From NCBI GenBank assembly GCA_016874315.1, contig VGTX01000002.1, positions 1 through 27,582 on the forward strand: a stretch of DNA of 27,582 nucleotides, in the 5' to 3' direction. This document shows positions 8,276 to 18,300 of the stretch, in pieces. Position numbers and translations under genes: made by a program. The stretch is from Gammaproteobacteria bacterium (lineage in GTDB: Bacteria; Pseudomonadota; Gammaproteobacteria; Berkiellales; Berkiellaceae). Position 1 is the first letter of the stretch. Each line of letters begins with the position of its first letter. The notes under the pieces are model-generated. The model did no database searches. It was not told the DNA's origin and saw only the letters and a program-made list of their open reading frames with translations.

Positions 8276-8476
8276 ATGATGATCTTGATGAAATTTTTAA
8301 TATTTTTTAGAGCATATATGCAGCGCACACACCAGAAAAATATGGAACATAATGATACTATCGAAGGAAGAACAGGTATAGAAATCACGATAAAACCCAT
8401 TAAGGCACCACTCACCCTCTCTCAATCAAAGCACCCGTCTCATCACAATAACCACTCCACCCCCTCTCTAAAATAA
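8276..8476 (+). CDS. Doubtful small basic protein
   Basis: A 66-codon ORF just downstream of the strong promoter (ATG 8276, or 8288). The first ~15 residues are hydrophobic, and the rest is basic, His/Ser/Pro-rich and low in complexity. The longer frame with GTG at 8246 would start upstream of the predicted transcription start, so I prefer an internal ATG. No ribosome binding site is evident and no family is recognised. It could equally be non-coding leader of the ccm transcript. The remaining gap (8477-8578) shows only the ccmA ribosome binding site. Confidence 0.25.
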   Translation: MMILMKFLIFFRAYMQRTHQKNMEHNDTIEGRTGIEITIKPIKAPLTLSQSKHPSHHNNHSTPSLK

Positions 8477-8578
8477 TTTTAGCAATTCCTCCAAGATCTG
8501 TGATTCTCTTGCATGCGTTACTTCTGATTGATTAAGATAAGATTGTCATTACTGTGATTGGATGAGGAGTTTATTTAC

Positions 8579-9115
8579 ATGGAGATACCAGCCCTATCTC
8601 TACGGTATTTTGATTCTGAAATGATATTTCATGCTCCCGCATGGAAGTTACTACCTGGCTCTGCCACACACGTATTAGGTCGTAATGGCGCAGGGAAAAC
8701 GACGTATTTAAAAGCGCTGTTACAATATTTAGACAGTCATGAGGTGTGTTATATTGGTCATACACACCCTTTTCGTTTTTTTCGCTCGACTCATGATATA
8801 AGAATATTATCAGGAAATAGGCAATCAATCCTTCCCGATGTTGAGCAACTCGATCGGTATTCCCAAGGACAGCAAACCATCATGAGATTATTAAGTTGTT
8901 TGGATTTAAACAAGGCGGTTTGGATTTTAGATGAACCTTGGATTAACCTGGACCAAGACCTATCGCAAGAGCTGAATACACATCTTCAAAATCACCTAAT
9001 GCAAGAAGGGGCGATTGTTTTTACATCACATAGCATGCCAGCTTATATTGAATGGAGGAACATACAATTTATTGAACTGCAGCAGAGTATTTGTGATGAA
9101 TTTGAGTTTTCTTAA
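8579..9115 (+). CDS. ccmA: Heme exporter ATP-binding protein CcmA
   Basis: 178-residue ABC ATPase that works with CcmB, energising cytochrome c maturation (CcmAB drives release of heme-loaded CcmE from CcmC/D). Walker A G-R-N-G-A-G-K-T-T lies near residue 38. The C-Y-I-G-H-T-H segment near 63 matches the Y-x-G-H of CcmA proteins. The signature Y-S-Q-G-Q-Q lies near 98 in place of L-S-x-G-Q. Walker B V-W-I-L-D-E-P lies near 118 and the switch His is in F-T-S-H-S near 152. It is a little shorter than the usual ~200-215 residues. A TTG at 8558 would lengthen it, but ATG 8579 has AGGAG at 8564-8568 and is the better start. The stop overlaps the start of ccmB by 20 bases, indicating coupling. Confidence 0.88.
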   Translation: MEIPALSLRYFDSEMIFHAPAWKLLPGSATHVLGRNGAGKTTYLKALLQYLDSHEVCYIGHTHPFRFFRSTHDIRILSGNRQSILPDVEQLDRYSQGQQTIMRLLSCLDLNKAVWILDEPWINLDQDLSQELNTHLQNHLMQEGAIVFTSHSMPAYIEWRNIQFIELQQSICDEFEFS

Positions 9116-9674
9116 GCAACGCTTGATTCTTATTAAAGCTTTACTCTATTTTCGACTGCGTCAATATCTTAATTTTGCAATCCCTATTGTATTATTATGC
9201 CTATTATTAGAAAAAAGCTCGGAATTACCGCTGCTTTGTATCAGCTGGATTTATATGCAAGGTTCGACCCTTCATATTCAATGGGATTGGATTGAATGGT
9301 TAACATGGCATCAAAAATCATCATTATTTCTGGAATGTTTGATTATGGAGCATATTCTGATTGCAGGGCTTCTTGGTCTATTATGCGGCAGTGACTATCT
9401 TCTATGGAGCTGTATTTTTTTTAATTTGTTATGCTTAAAAACATTTTCTGATTTTTTAGGACACCATCATTTCTCTTATGGAATGGCGCAATCACTGACA
9501 TATTTGATTACAATTCCATGGTTCATTATGATCATATCGACCATGAAGCAGCCCCATGGAGAGGTTTGGATTTTTTTAGCAAGTGCAATTTTCGCTACTC
9601 TTCTCATGATGAGCGGAGGAAGGCGACTGATGCATTATTGCGTATATCCATTTGAATGGAGTGAAAAGAAATAA
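9096..9674 (+). CDS. ccmB: Heme exporter membrane protein CcmB
   Basis: 192-residue polytopic inner-membrane protein with about five to six predicted helices. It follows ccmA with overlapping coding sequence, which is the standard gene order. CcmB is the permease partner of CcmA in system I cytochrome c maturation. The N-terminal L..R-L-R-Q-Y-L-N-F-A-I-P-I-V region and the I-P-W-F-I-M-I-I segment near residue 140 resemble the CcmB pattern, though the sequence is divergent and shorter than the usual ~220 residues. The assignment rests partly on context. Start ATG 9096 was chosen over the longer frame (9015), because the extra part lies inside ccmA and is not membrane-like. No terminator is visible after the stop. 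Confidence 0.78.
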   Translation: MNLSFLKQRLILIKALLYFRLRQYLNFAIPIVLLCLLLEKSSELPLLCISWIYMQGSTLHIQWDWIEWLTWHQKSSLFLECLIMEHILIAGLLGLLCGSDYLLWSCIFFNLLCLKTFSDFLGHHHFSYGMAQSLTYLITIPWFIMIISTMKQPHGEVWIFLASAIFATLLMMSGGRRLMHYCVYPFEWSEKK

Positions 9675-9812
9675 ATTATTTTTCTTCAATTTTTACGACA
9701 AAAAATACTCATAAATATTGGAGTCCAGAATCAATGCTCAACCTCTCTTCCAAAGAAGCATTTCTTTTGAATGTAATATCAAAGACCCGATCGAAAATCA
9801 TACGTGTATGTG

Positions 9813-9818
9813 TATAAT
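9813..9818 (+). promoter_or_regulatory. Candidate -10 element
   Basis: TATAAT 35 bases before ATG 9853. No convincing -35 is found at the right distance, so this is weak support. If real, it excludes the TTG start at 9718 for the next gene. Confidence 0.3.
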
Positions 9819-9852
9819 AATCGCATTCATTACCAAATGTGGTTTTATTACG

Positions 9853-12183
9853 ATGCGTTTATCCGATCATATGTCTTATCCTGATGTCTTCCAACTCACT
9901 CAAATAGTATCTGCCTCTACTCAACAAGGATTCTCTCATGAAGAGTTATTCGCCATCAGTACGTCTTGCCAGAGAGACCAGATTCTTGCTGAGCTTTTAG
10001 AGAAATCCCCTCCTCTGGGAGAGGTTTTTTGGGAGTTGTGTTATCACTCATTTATCACAGCAAAAAAGAGAGGAATTTCTGACCAACTCGTCACAATATA
10101 TAATAGACGTCATACTCAAACATTGGGATGGATTAACAATGAGTTTCCGACAAATACCTTATTAAAAAGTTTTTTTGACAATGCACTAACACAAAGTAAA
10201 GCGTTTTTGCGCAGTCCGCAAGGCCAAATTTGTATCCAAGAAACGTATGATAACATAGGCTATACACCATTTTCGCAGCCTATTAACGACCTAGAGCAAG
10301 CCCTTGAACAAATTATCGATTCACTCAAAGAATCTTACGATAATGGCACTGAAAATGCGCGGTATTTTCTGCGAATTTTTGGAGCTATCCAAGAACCAAG
10401 CAAATATTACAGTTTAAAACAGGATTTGATTATCCGTGCTCTCGCTCTCGTACATGCTGACTGGTACACAAAATCCCCTAACGATCATTTACATTCCATC
10501 ACATCAATTTTTATGTGGCATTTAATTGAAGGGATTAGTAAAACAGCTGAAAGATTAAGATACTCAGATAAAATTGCACCCAAAGATTATGCATCTGAAT
10601 TTATCGATCATAGCACATCTGGATTATTAGATTATCATGAGACATATGGTTGGCAACCAACATTTCATTTAAAACAAGCGTACCTGTACACAATCGATTA
10701 TCACCCCAAAGCAGAAAATGAAATTATTTCTAGCATGTCAATGCAACTCGGTATTACACCACAGCACTGTGATTTTATTTTGATGTTATTAGGCCACACT
10801 CATCCCGATCATAATGGATTAAAAGTATTAGAAGATATTACAAAAAAATCCCCATTGATGCGTTTAGAGTCTAATCCTGCGAAATTCGAACATGTTACAT
10901 TCCAAACAATCTTACGAAATAGCTACAATCAAAATCAGTATTATCCAATCGATTATTTAACTGATTATCATTATATTAAAGAGCTTCTTGCACTGTATTT
11001 GAAATACAGTCCTGTTCATCCTTCAATGTTACCATGTTTTGATAATCAGCTTTCAGAATTAATTTTAAACATTGATTCACAAGAAAAGAAACAATGGATT
11101 GCTTTATTATGCACTCAGCACGGATATACCCAATCTCTCAAAAAGCTTCTCGATACACAATCCTTAGATTTGAATTATACGTATCATTGTTTAAGCCGAT
11201 CGCGAGGAGCCACCCTTTTAGATGTAGCTATTGAGCACGATCATGTGACAATTTTAGGATTGATTATGGAACATGCTTACAGATTTGGTGATGCTACTCC
11301 ATATTTACAGCGCGCATTATTTACGGCACTTGAGTTCCAGCGTGAAGAGATTCTTGAATATCTTCTTAGCATTCAATTTGAATGTAATCGATCGAACGAT
11401 AAAGGATATACAGCACTTCATCTTGCTGCACGATATATCAAAAATGAAGAGCTTTTATCTAAATTATTTACGCGGTTTAAATCGCAACTCAATATTGTGA
11501 ATCTGCAGGGCGAAACACCAGTGCTATTAGCTCTATATCAGAAAAATCTCACAGCGTTTACAGAAATTATGAAACATCTTGATCAACTCGATTTAAATAT
11601 TCACGCGAATAAAACAAGAGTTTTTGGAAATGATATACATTTTAGATTTCAAATTCAGCAAATCACAATCCACACCTTGATGAATTGGCCAATCGATCGG
11701 CAATATCGTTTTATCACGGCGAAAAAGCTTCTCACTCCTTTCATGGGATTATGTTTAAATCGATTAGACCATGAATCCTTAGACACTTCAACGGCATCCG
11801 TTGTGCAACATCTTGCCTCTCATGTTAGCACTCGCCTCACTTCGATCGTACAAGCCATTAAACAAATCAAGCGCCCCAGAGATCGAGCAGAGCACCTCAG
11901 AGCCTTAATGTTTTTTATAAATCAAGACTGCAATATACCAGTCATACTCACAACATTGCGTCAATTTAACAAAGCCGAGACTCAATCTCTCATTTCTGAA
12001 ATACAAGTCATCAATGCAACAGAAATGCGCTTCGACAATATCAGAGCACTTATTGCAGAATATCAGCAAGATTTGACACAAAACCTTATTGCAGGGCCTC
12101 GCAGAAGAGCGCTGACATTTTCACAAGCATTTGTTGGAACGCAAGATTTCGTAGAAAATCGTCCTAATAAAAAGAAGAGTTAG
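9853..12183 (+). CDS. Large protein with ankyrin-like repeats
   Basis: 776 residues from ATG 9853; the frame also allows TTG 9718 (821 residues) and ATG 9808 or 9871. I chose 9853 because upstream residues look like leader and a TATAAT lies at 9813-9818, but no start has a good ribosome binding site. The first ~440 residues are helical with no recognised domain. About residues 450-590 hold ankyrin-like repeats: A-T-L-L-D-V-A-I-E-H, G-Y-T-A-L-H-L-A-A-R (a canonical repeat) and G-E-T-P-V-L-L-A-L. The rest is helical, with a basic C-terminus (P-N-K-K-K-S). No signal peptide or membrane helix is seen. It does not carry the N-W-S-C motif of its neighbours. It is likely a protein-binding, possibly host-directed protein; that role is inferred only from ankyrin content and context. 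Confidence 0.85.
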   Translation: MRLSDHMSYPDVFQLTQIVSASTQQGFSHEELFAISTSCQRDQILAELLEKSPPLGEVFWELCYHSFITAKKRGISDQLVTIYNRRHTQTLGWINNEFPTNTLLKSFFDNALTQSKAFLRSPQGQICIQETYDNIGYTPFSQPINDLEQALEQIIDSLKESYDNGTENARYFLRIFGAIQEPSKYYSLKQDLIIRALALVHADWYTKSPNDHLHSITSIFMWHLIEGISKTAERLRYSDKIAPKDYASEFIDHSTSGLLDYHETYGWQPTFHLKQAYLYTIDYHPKAENEIISSMSMQLGITPQHCDFILMLLGHTHPDHNGLKVLEDITKKSPLMRLESNPAKFEHVTFQTILRNSYNQNQYYPIDYLTDYHYIKELLALYLKYSPVHPSMLPCFDNQLSELILNIDSQEKKQWIALLCTQHGYTQSLKKLLDTQSLDLNYTYHCLSRSRGATLLDVAIEHDHVTILGLIMEHAYRFGDATPYLQRALFTALEFQREEILEYLLSIQFECNRSNDKGYTALHLAARYIKNEELLSKLFTRFKSQLNIVNLQGETPVLLALYQKNLTAFTEIMKHLDQLDLNIHANKTRVFGNDIHFRFQIQQITIHTLMNWPIDRQYRFITAKKLLTPFMGLCLNRLDHESLDTSTASVVQHLASHVSTRLTSIVQAIKQIKRPRDRAEHLRALMFFINQDCNIPVILTTLRQFNKAETQSLISEIQVINATEMRFDNIRALIAEYQQDLTQNLIAGPRRRALTFSQAFVGTQDFVENRPNKKKS

Positions 12184-12189
12184 TTGCCA

Positions 12190-12217
12190 TTACATATTAA
12201 AAACAATATGTTATAAT
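12190..12217 (+). promoter_or_regulatory. Promoter of the 2,323-residue protein
   Basis: TTACAT (12190-12195), a 16-base spacer and TATAAT (12212-12217). The spacer contains an inverted repeat ACATATT/AATATGT (12192-12198, 12205-12211) that could be an operator. The predicted leader is about 78 bases. Confidence 0.45.
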
Positions 12218-12235
12218 ACATTAATCATTCAAATG

Positions 12236-12265
12236 ACATGCCCGAAATTTCAATAACGGGCGTGT
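12236..12265 (+). terminator. Hairpin in the leader of the giant gene
   Basis: ACATGCCCG and CGGGCGTGT pair (9 bp, one G-T) around a 12-base loop. It is GC-rich against an AT-rich background. It lies downstream of the 12190 promoter and 36 bases before the start codon, so it would be a leader structure, or the terminator of the preceding gene. No T run follows. Confidence 0.4.
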
Positions 12266-12301
12266 ATATTCCTCATATTATTTATTAAGAAGTTATCTAT
12301 T

Positions 12302-15300
12302 ATGCTCCGATCTTACTCTCACTTCATGCGCTGGATACACACTCAACAAGCAAAAGAAGAGTTCATTGATTATTTAAAGCTTCAAGAATTCTTTTCAATA
12401 CATCCGATTTTATTAAAATTTATTTCAACGCATCCTCCTAAAGGTTTTTTGAAATATTATAAAAGGGTACGTGAAGCTTATCTTGCAACACAACCAGTGC
12501 ATGTTGAGGGTGATGTCCATATGGTCAATAATGACCCGATTGCTTCAGCATCTCGAAAACATACACAAGAAAAGATCGTACAATATTTAAAGACGCAAAA
12601 ATTATCTCCAGCCGATCTGAAAAAAGGATTTATAGAGCATCAAAAAAACATCACTCAGTGCTTCCATAGAATCAAAAAAAAGTTATTTGAACACCTAGGA
12701 AGCGTTGTGCCCGAAAAAAATTTCGATGATTTTTCTGAAGATTTTCAAGATTATTTAGAGTATCTTTTTGGGCAATATCGAAATGGGTGTACTGGATATA
12801 CGGTAGTTATTGGGTTTTATTTACAAGCTCTGGCATGTCGAGATTTTAAAGAAAGGGACTCCATGCTTTTGACGTTTTTTACAGGTTTAAATGATGGGCG
12901 CTTAGGATATCTTTATGACAGCGATAAATATATCAAATCGAATGATCAATTTTCTAAAGGCCGAGCACGCAACTGGAGCTGTATTCCTGGATGTGATGAA
13001 AGATTAACCGATCTGATTCATACATATTATACTTCGAAGGAATCTGTTAAATCTGCTAGAGCTCTATCGCAAGAGGAATCCCTATCATTGCCCGATCGGT
13101 ATTATACCCACAGCGTATCTTGGGCGGTTACACCAAAAAAGCAAATCTCCACAATGCTTCTTGATGTTATGTTCTATGCAATGATGAATAATCGCTACTC
13201 CTGGAGTATTGCAGATAAGGCATATTGGGTTATTCATGCTAAGGCGCAGGATATTGATATTGCCGCTGAGAATCGAGCAAAAAACACGATTGAAGCCATT
13301 TTACTGCAAATCTCTCATGAGACAGGACTGACTCTGAGTCTCATGGACATATATCAAATCAATCACCCTTTTCTTTTCCGTCCATCGGCATATGTATTAT
13401 CAATAGAGCAAAAACGCGTCATTCGTAAAAATAGTACGGCGTTATTTGGTAGTGTGATGCTTGAAATAGAGCACATGATTCAAAATTATGCATATCATCC
13501 ATTCAAAAAACCCTGCTCTGAAGCACAATATGCAGCGATTCAAGAAGCGCTTTCGGGGCTTAATCATCACGAGATCAAAAATATCCTATGCATCCCATAT
13601 GAAGAGCGTGAAGAAATTTTGATTTCAAGAACTCTCAGCATGGAAATTTATACAGCTCTCGAATCGGTATTACCTGAAGAAAGGGCTATTTTTCTTGAAT
13701 CCGATCGAGAATATGAAACGTACTGTGATTGGGTAGAGCAGCTTTTAAACACAATGATTTTTGAGAATCAAAAATCTGATCTTATCAATATTCTCTCACA
13801 GCAATTTGCAACACACAGTCAGGCTCAAGAAGCATGTCAGCGATACATCCCATCTTTTAAACTCGACGATATCAATGCATATATTACGGAAAAATCCGAT
13901 CGAGAGCTTGTAATTTATGACAATGAAATGAGCGAGTTTATTAGTACCGATCGGATTGAGTATGATGAAAAAAACTTAGATCGTTGGATTTACTCCGAGA
14001 CACCTATTCAAGCGTCATGGTTAGAGCTCCTTAAAGACATTTTCAAAAGTCACGATCAAGAATTATATTCATTTTCTTATGAAATGATTATCAATCACTA
14101 CATTCCATCTCGCACTCTTTCGGAATTAGTTTCCGAGCTTTCTGAACATGCATCAAATCTCATCACGATAGCAATGGAAATTCTTTCACAGAATCCAGCA
14201 TCCGAGCAATGGCTATATGTCACGAGCCCCGAACTTATTTCAGTAATATTGGATAGAATGCGATTAGAAATTGATATTATTTTTTCAAAAGATCGTGATA
14301 TCAATCAAGAGACAGGCACTGTATTATCTGCAATTTGCTACCCAACTGAGCACCTTTCCAAAGAACTCGCCTTAATGTTTGAAAATGCAATCAATCGCAT
14401 CGAGCATGATTGCTCATCTGAAAAAGTTGCACACCGATCGATAATTCTTGTCAATCTTGCACGCTGCTTCTCTCTTATTGCTTCGTATTTCACAATACCA
14501 CAATGTCAAAACCTGGTTGCAAAGCTTTTATCAGAATCTGATGGATCGTCAAGATATTTTACATTGATTGGATTAAGTGTCCAATCAGAGATGGCCGCAA
14601 TGGCGCTTCGATATTACTCTGAAAATTTTTATAGATATTTTGAATCAGATTTTGTGAGAAGTTTAACTTGTATGATCAATAAAGATCGACACAAACAAGT
14701 CAAAGCTCTGATAGCAGGATACCTCACATCTCTTGGCAATCAAGCGCAATTACAAATCTTATGTCAATCATCATTCAAAGTGTGCATGGCATATTCGGAA
14801 AATGAATTACTCCCATTGTATCAATCTCCTATCAAATCTCTTTTATCAAAAGATTTAAATCAAAAACCCAATGAATACAGTGTTATGATTTTTTTGCAAA
14901 ATAATCTTGTGACTGAAGAGCAAGTAACGCAAATTTTGATTTCCGCGATAAGGAAGAGAAACTTCAGAATTATTACAGAAATCTTAAAAAATCATGCGTT
15001 CTTAATCTCACAAGATCTGCTCGATAACATCATATTAGAAAAAATTAACTCCTTTCCAGAACAATACATTGACATGTTTCTTGGTCGCATCATAAAAGAA
15101 ATACTCAAAGACCCTATTACACACATTAAACTATTATCAATCAGATCGAATGTTGTGTTATACAACATATTTCGAGGCTTACTCAAGCACTCAGAATTCT
15201 GCTCAACATTTACATCAAAAGAACAAGTGTTTGAGCTGTTAGGCGATTATTTCTTAGACATTCCTTTATTAAATCGCTCAAATGCCTGTATTTCAAAAAT

Positions 15301-18300
15301 CTTTAGTCACGAAGACATAAGAATTCACCTTTTTCCTTGCTCGAAGGAATTAATTACTTATATGCAAACTCAAGAAGTTGATAGTATTGCACAGAAGTAT
15401 CCTAATGTTACGATTTATATGGCTATTGCAATGATAAAAGAGGGTATTGTTGAAAATGTATTTTCGTTTCTCAAAGCAATCAACACAGTTACATACATGC
15501 ATCAATATCATCCTGACACCCCTCTTCTGAGAAATGAACTTGAAAAAATGATTTCTCAAAAACAAGCATCGGCTAACTTAGGCTATAAGGCTTTTGCAGA
15601 AAGTGTTATGTTTTTAGCCCATCAATATGATGAAGACTTTCTAGATAATTCAATGATAAAAGCTCTTGAATATGTCTCTTCAGAAATTCAACAGTCGCCT
15701 TTCTTTATGGCAGAATTTTATGAAACACTTTGGGAGCATTCTTTTCAATCCAATGCAGCGTGCCTGACTGCACTTCAATCAATATTCAAAAAATCAATAC
15801 AACCTATTATTTTTGAAAAACTCAAAAGCTTTTTTTCTAGCTCAACAGACTTAGAGTTATGCACACACCTCTGCTATACAAATAGCATTTTGCTTTCTAC
15901 GCCTCAAATTACCGCGCTAGTGAAAATATTGCTCGATCGACATGATGAAAAAATAGTATTTCAGAGACTGTTATGCAATGATAGCCCAGAATTTTACACT
16001 CGAGTCCAGATCGTAGCAGCTTTAATAAGGCAACAAGATGTTCCGATAACCTTTATACAGACTCATTGTTCAACTGTTGTTCGTGTGATTTGTGAGTACA
16101 TTGAAGCGAATCTGATAGATAGTGCTGTTTTATTATTTCAGAGAATCATTTTTAAAAATCAGGCATTATATGTTATGACATTGGATGAAATATGCTTATG
16201 TGAACCAAATGCCGTGTACAATTTCATTACACGCCTGACGCATAGTGGCTTCAACAAAATAGAAGTATTGATTCAATCCATTTTCTTCAGAGCATTAATG
16301 AATGATAATCGACCAATGCTGACAATGATCTATTCCAAATTCAATTCTCAAAAAAAACCTGATTTAAAAAAAATCATTATCGAAGATCTTGATAACTCTA
16401 CTTTCTTGAGGAGTTTAAACAAACCGCTATTAGCACTCAATGTCGTCAGTGGTTACGGAGATCATATTACAACACGCACATATATCAATTTATTAGATCG
16501 GATTATTGATATTTTTGAAGAAAATGAGCTTATTGAAATCATCGAGGCAATGTTCACTCAATCAAAGCTCGAATATTTCTTTCTTCTCGCTCAAGAGTGT
16601 GAACTCAATCACATCTTCACGATCTTATGCCAATACCTTCTTGCAAAGCATCAAGAAAAAGCTTTTCGTGAATATTATAAGGGATATATCAGCCTTTTTT
16701 CACTAAATAAAACATTAGACAATGAGGTAATGGAGTATATTTTTGAATCCACAAAAAATATGCGCCAAGTATGCTTTGCTCAAGGTGAATCAACCTCTCT
16801 CTTAGAGGGTTTAGCTGAATACTGTTTGCTCACCCCACCCCTATCCAAGATCAAAACAATTATTGGATTTTTTGCAACTGAACATTCTAGCCTACCAGCA
16901 ATCATTCATCATAAATGCCTCAATTTCTTTACTCAGTTTGATAGTCAATTTTTATCGAATGGGATACCGAACTCTTCTACAATGAGCAGTGAAAAAATCA
17001 TTTCAAGAAAGATCGCACTTCTTTATGGCATAGATTATTATTTACCGAGTGATTTTCATTATGATCTTGGGGCTTTTACATCTAAAAGAACAAATCTCAA
17101 CCCTGAAGATGTTCGCCGAACACTACCTTGGGTAGTACGTCAGAAAAATGATATTTTTATCCGTATCCTTCGAGATTTAATAAAAAACATTTCAGACCAC
17201 ACATCCGTGTTACTCCAAATATCATCGGATTTAACCCCTATTCTACTGGAGAAAATCCTAGAAGAAGTCACGCCGATTATTTGCAACAAACGGGGCATTT
17301 TTGAACCTGACAATGCGCTTATATTACAAGATATCATTCAGAAATCGATCGCTCAAAGAAATCCTGCAGTCCTTGAACTTTTATCGAAATGTTATAAGGG
17401 ACAATATAAAGACACTATACAAGAGATGATTTTTAAGCATGTTGAAGAAATCATGTCTAATGAAAAAGTAAAGAGAGCACCGGAACCAGAAGAGTATGGA
17501 GCGTTATTAAAATTTATTTACAATTTACTCTCTCAAGAGGCCTGGTTATCCTTATGTACGATATTACTAAATGCTTATCAATATAAAGACTTTGTCATAG
17601 CGGCATCAGAACTAGACAAACCACAGCAAAAATTACTCACAACTCTCATTTTCAAAGAAAAATGCAACTCTATTCAAGAATATTACGATATTATTACGGA
17701 AACCCGCAAAACAAACATATACTTCTACCGCATACTTCTTGGAGAAACAGCGGACCTGGCTGCTGAAACATTTATTCATGAAAGAAATCTCTCTGAATCG
17801 ACTCTCACCGCGGCATTATCTTACGGGTTCAAGCTTGCAAATCTCAGCGCAATTTTAGATTTTATAAAAAAAATTCAACCTAATCTTAAGCATATTGAGA
17901 ATATGATATTGCACGCAGCTCGCACATTCATTGCAGAGCAACACATACAGCCCCCTGCGATTTCACAAAGCGCTAAACTGTTTGAACACCCTTCTCTCAC
18001 AACGTATATTTGTGCAATAGTCCAATTTCAAAACATAGAGAGTGTCAAAGAACTCACCTTATATATTGCTCGCTTTTTAGAAAAAAATGCTATCATTGGC
18101 GCAATTATTCACCCATATACTCTCGATAGGTTGTCTATAAAGCAATATATTGCATCTTTACTCTATTCAACATGGAATGCCTATATTTCAGACCTTATAA
18201 TATACTTAAATTATCAAGACACTCATTTGATTTTATATAGAGACGCCCTGGAAATTGGGAGAACTTTGAAGAAAGATTTGAGTCTCATGAGTGAACAAAC

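Noticed and set aside
9718..9852. TTG start extending the ankyrin-like protein by 45 residues
   Set aside because: There is no ribosome binding site and the added sequence has no domain character. A TATAAT at 9813 lies inside it, so ATG 9853 is preferred, though not proven.
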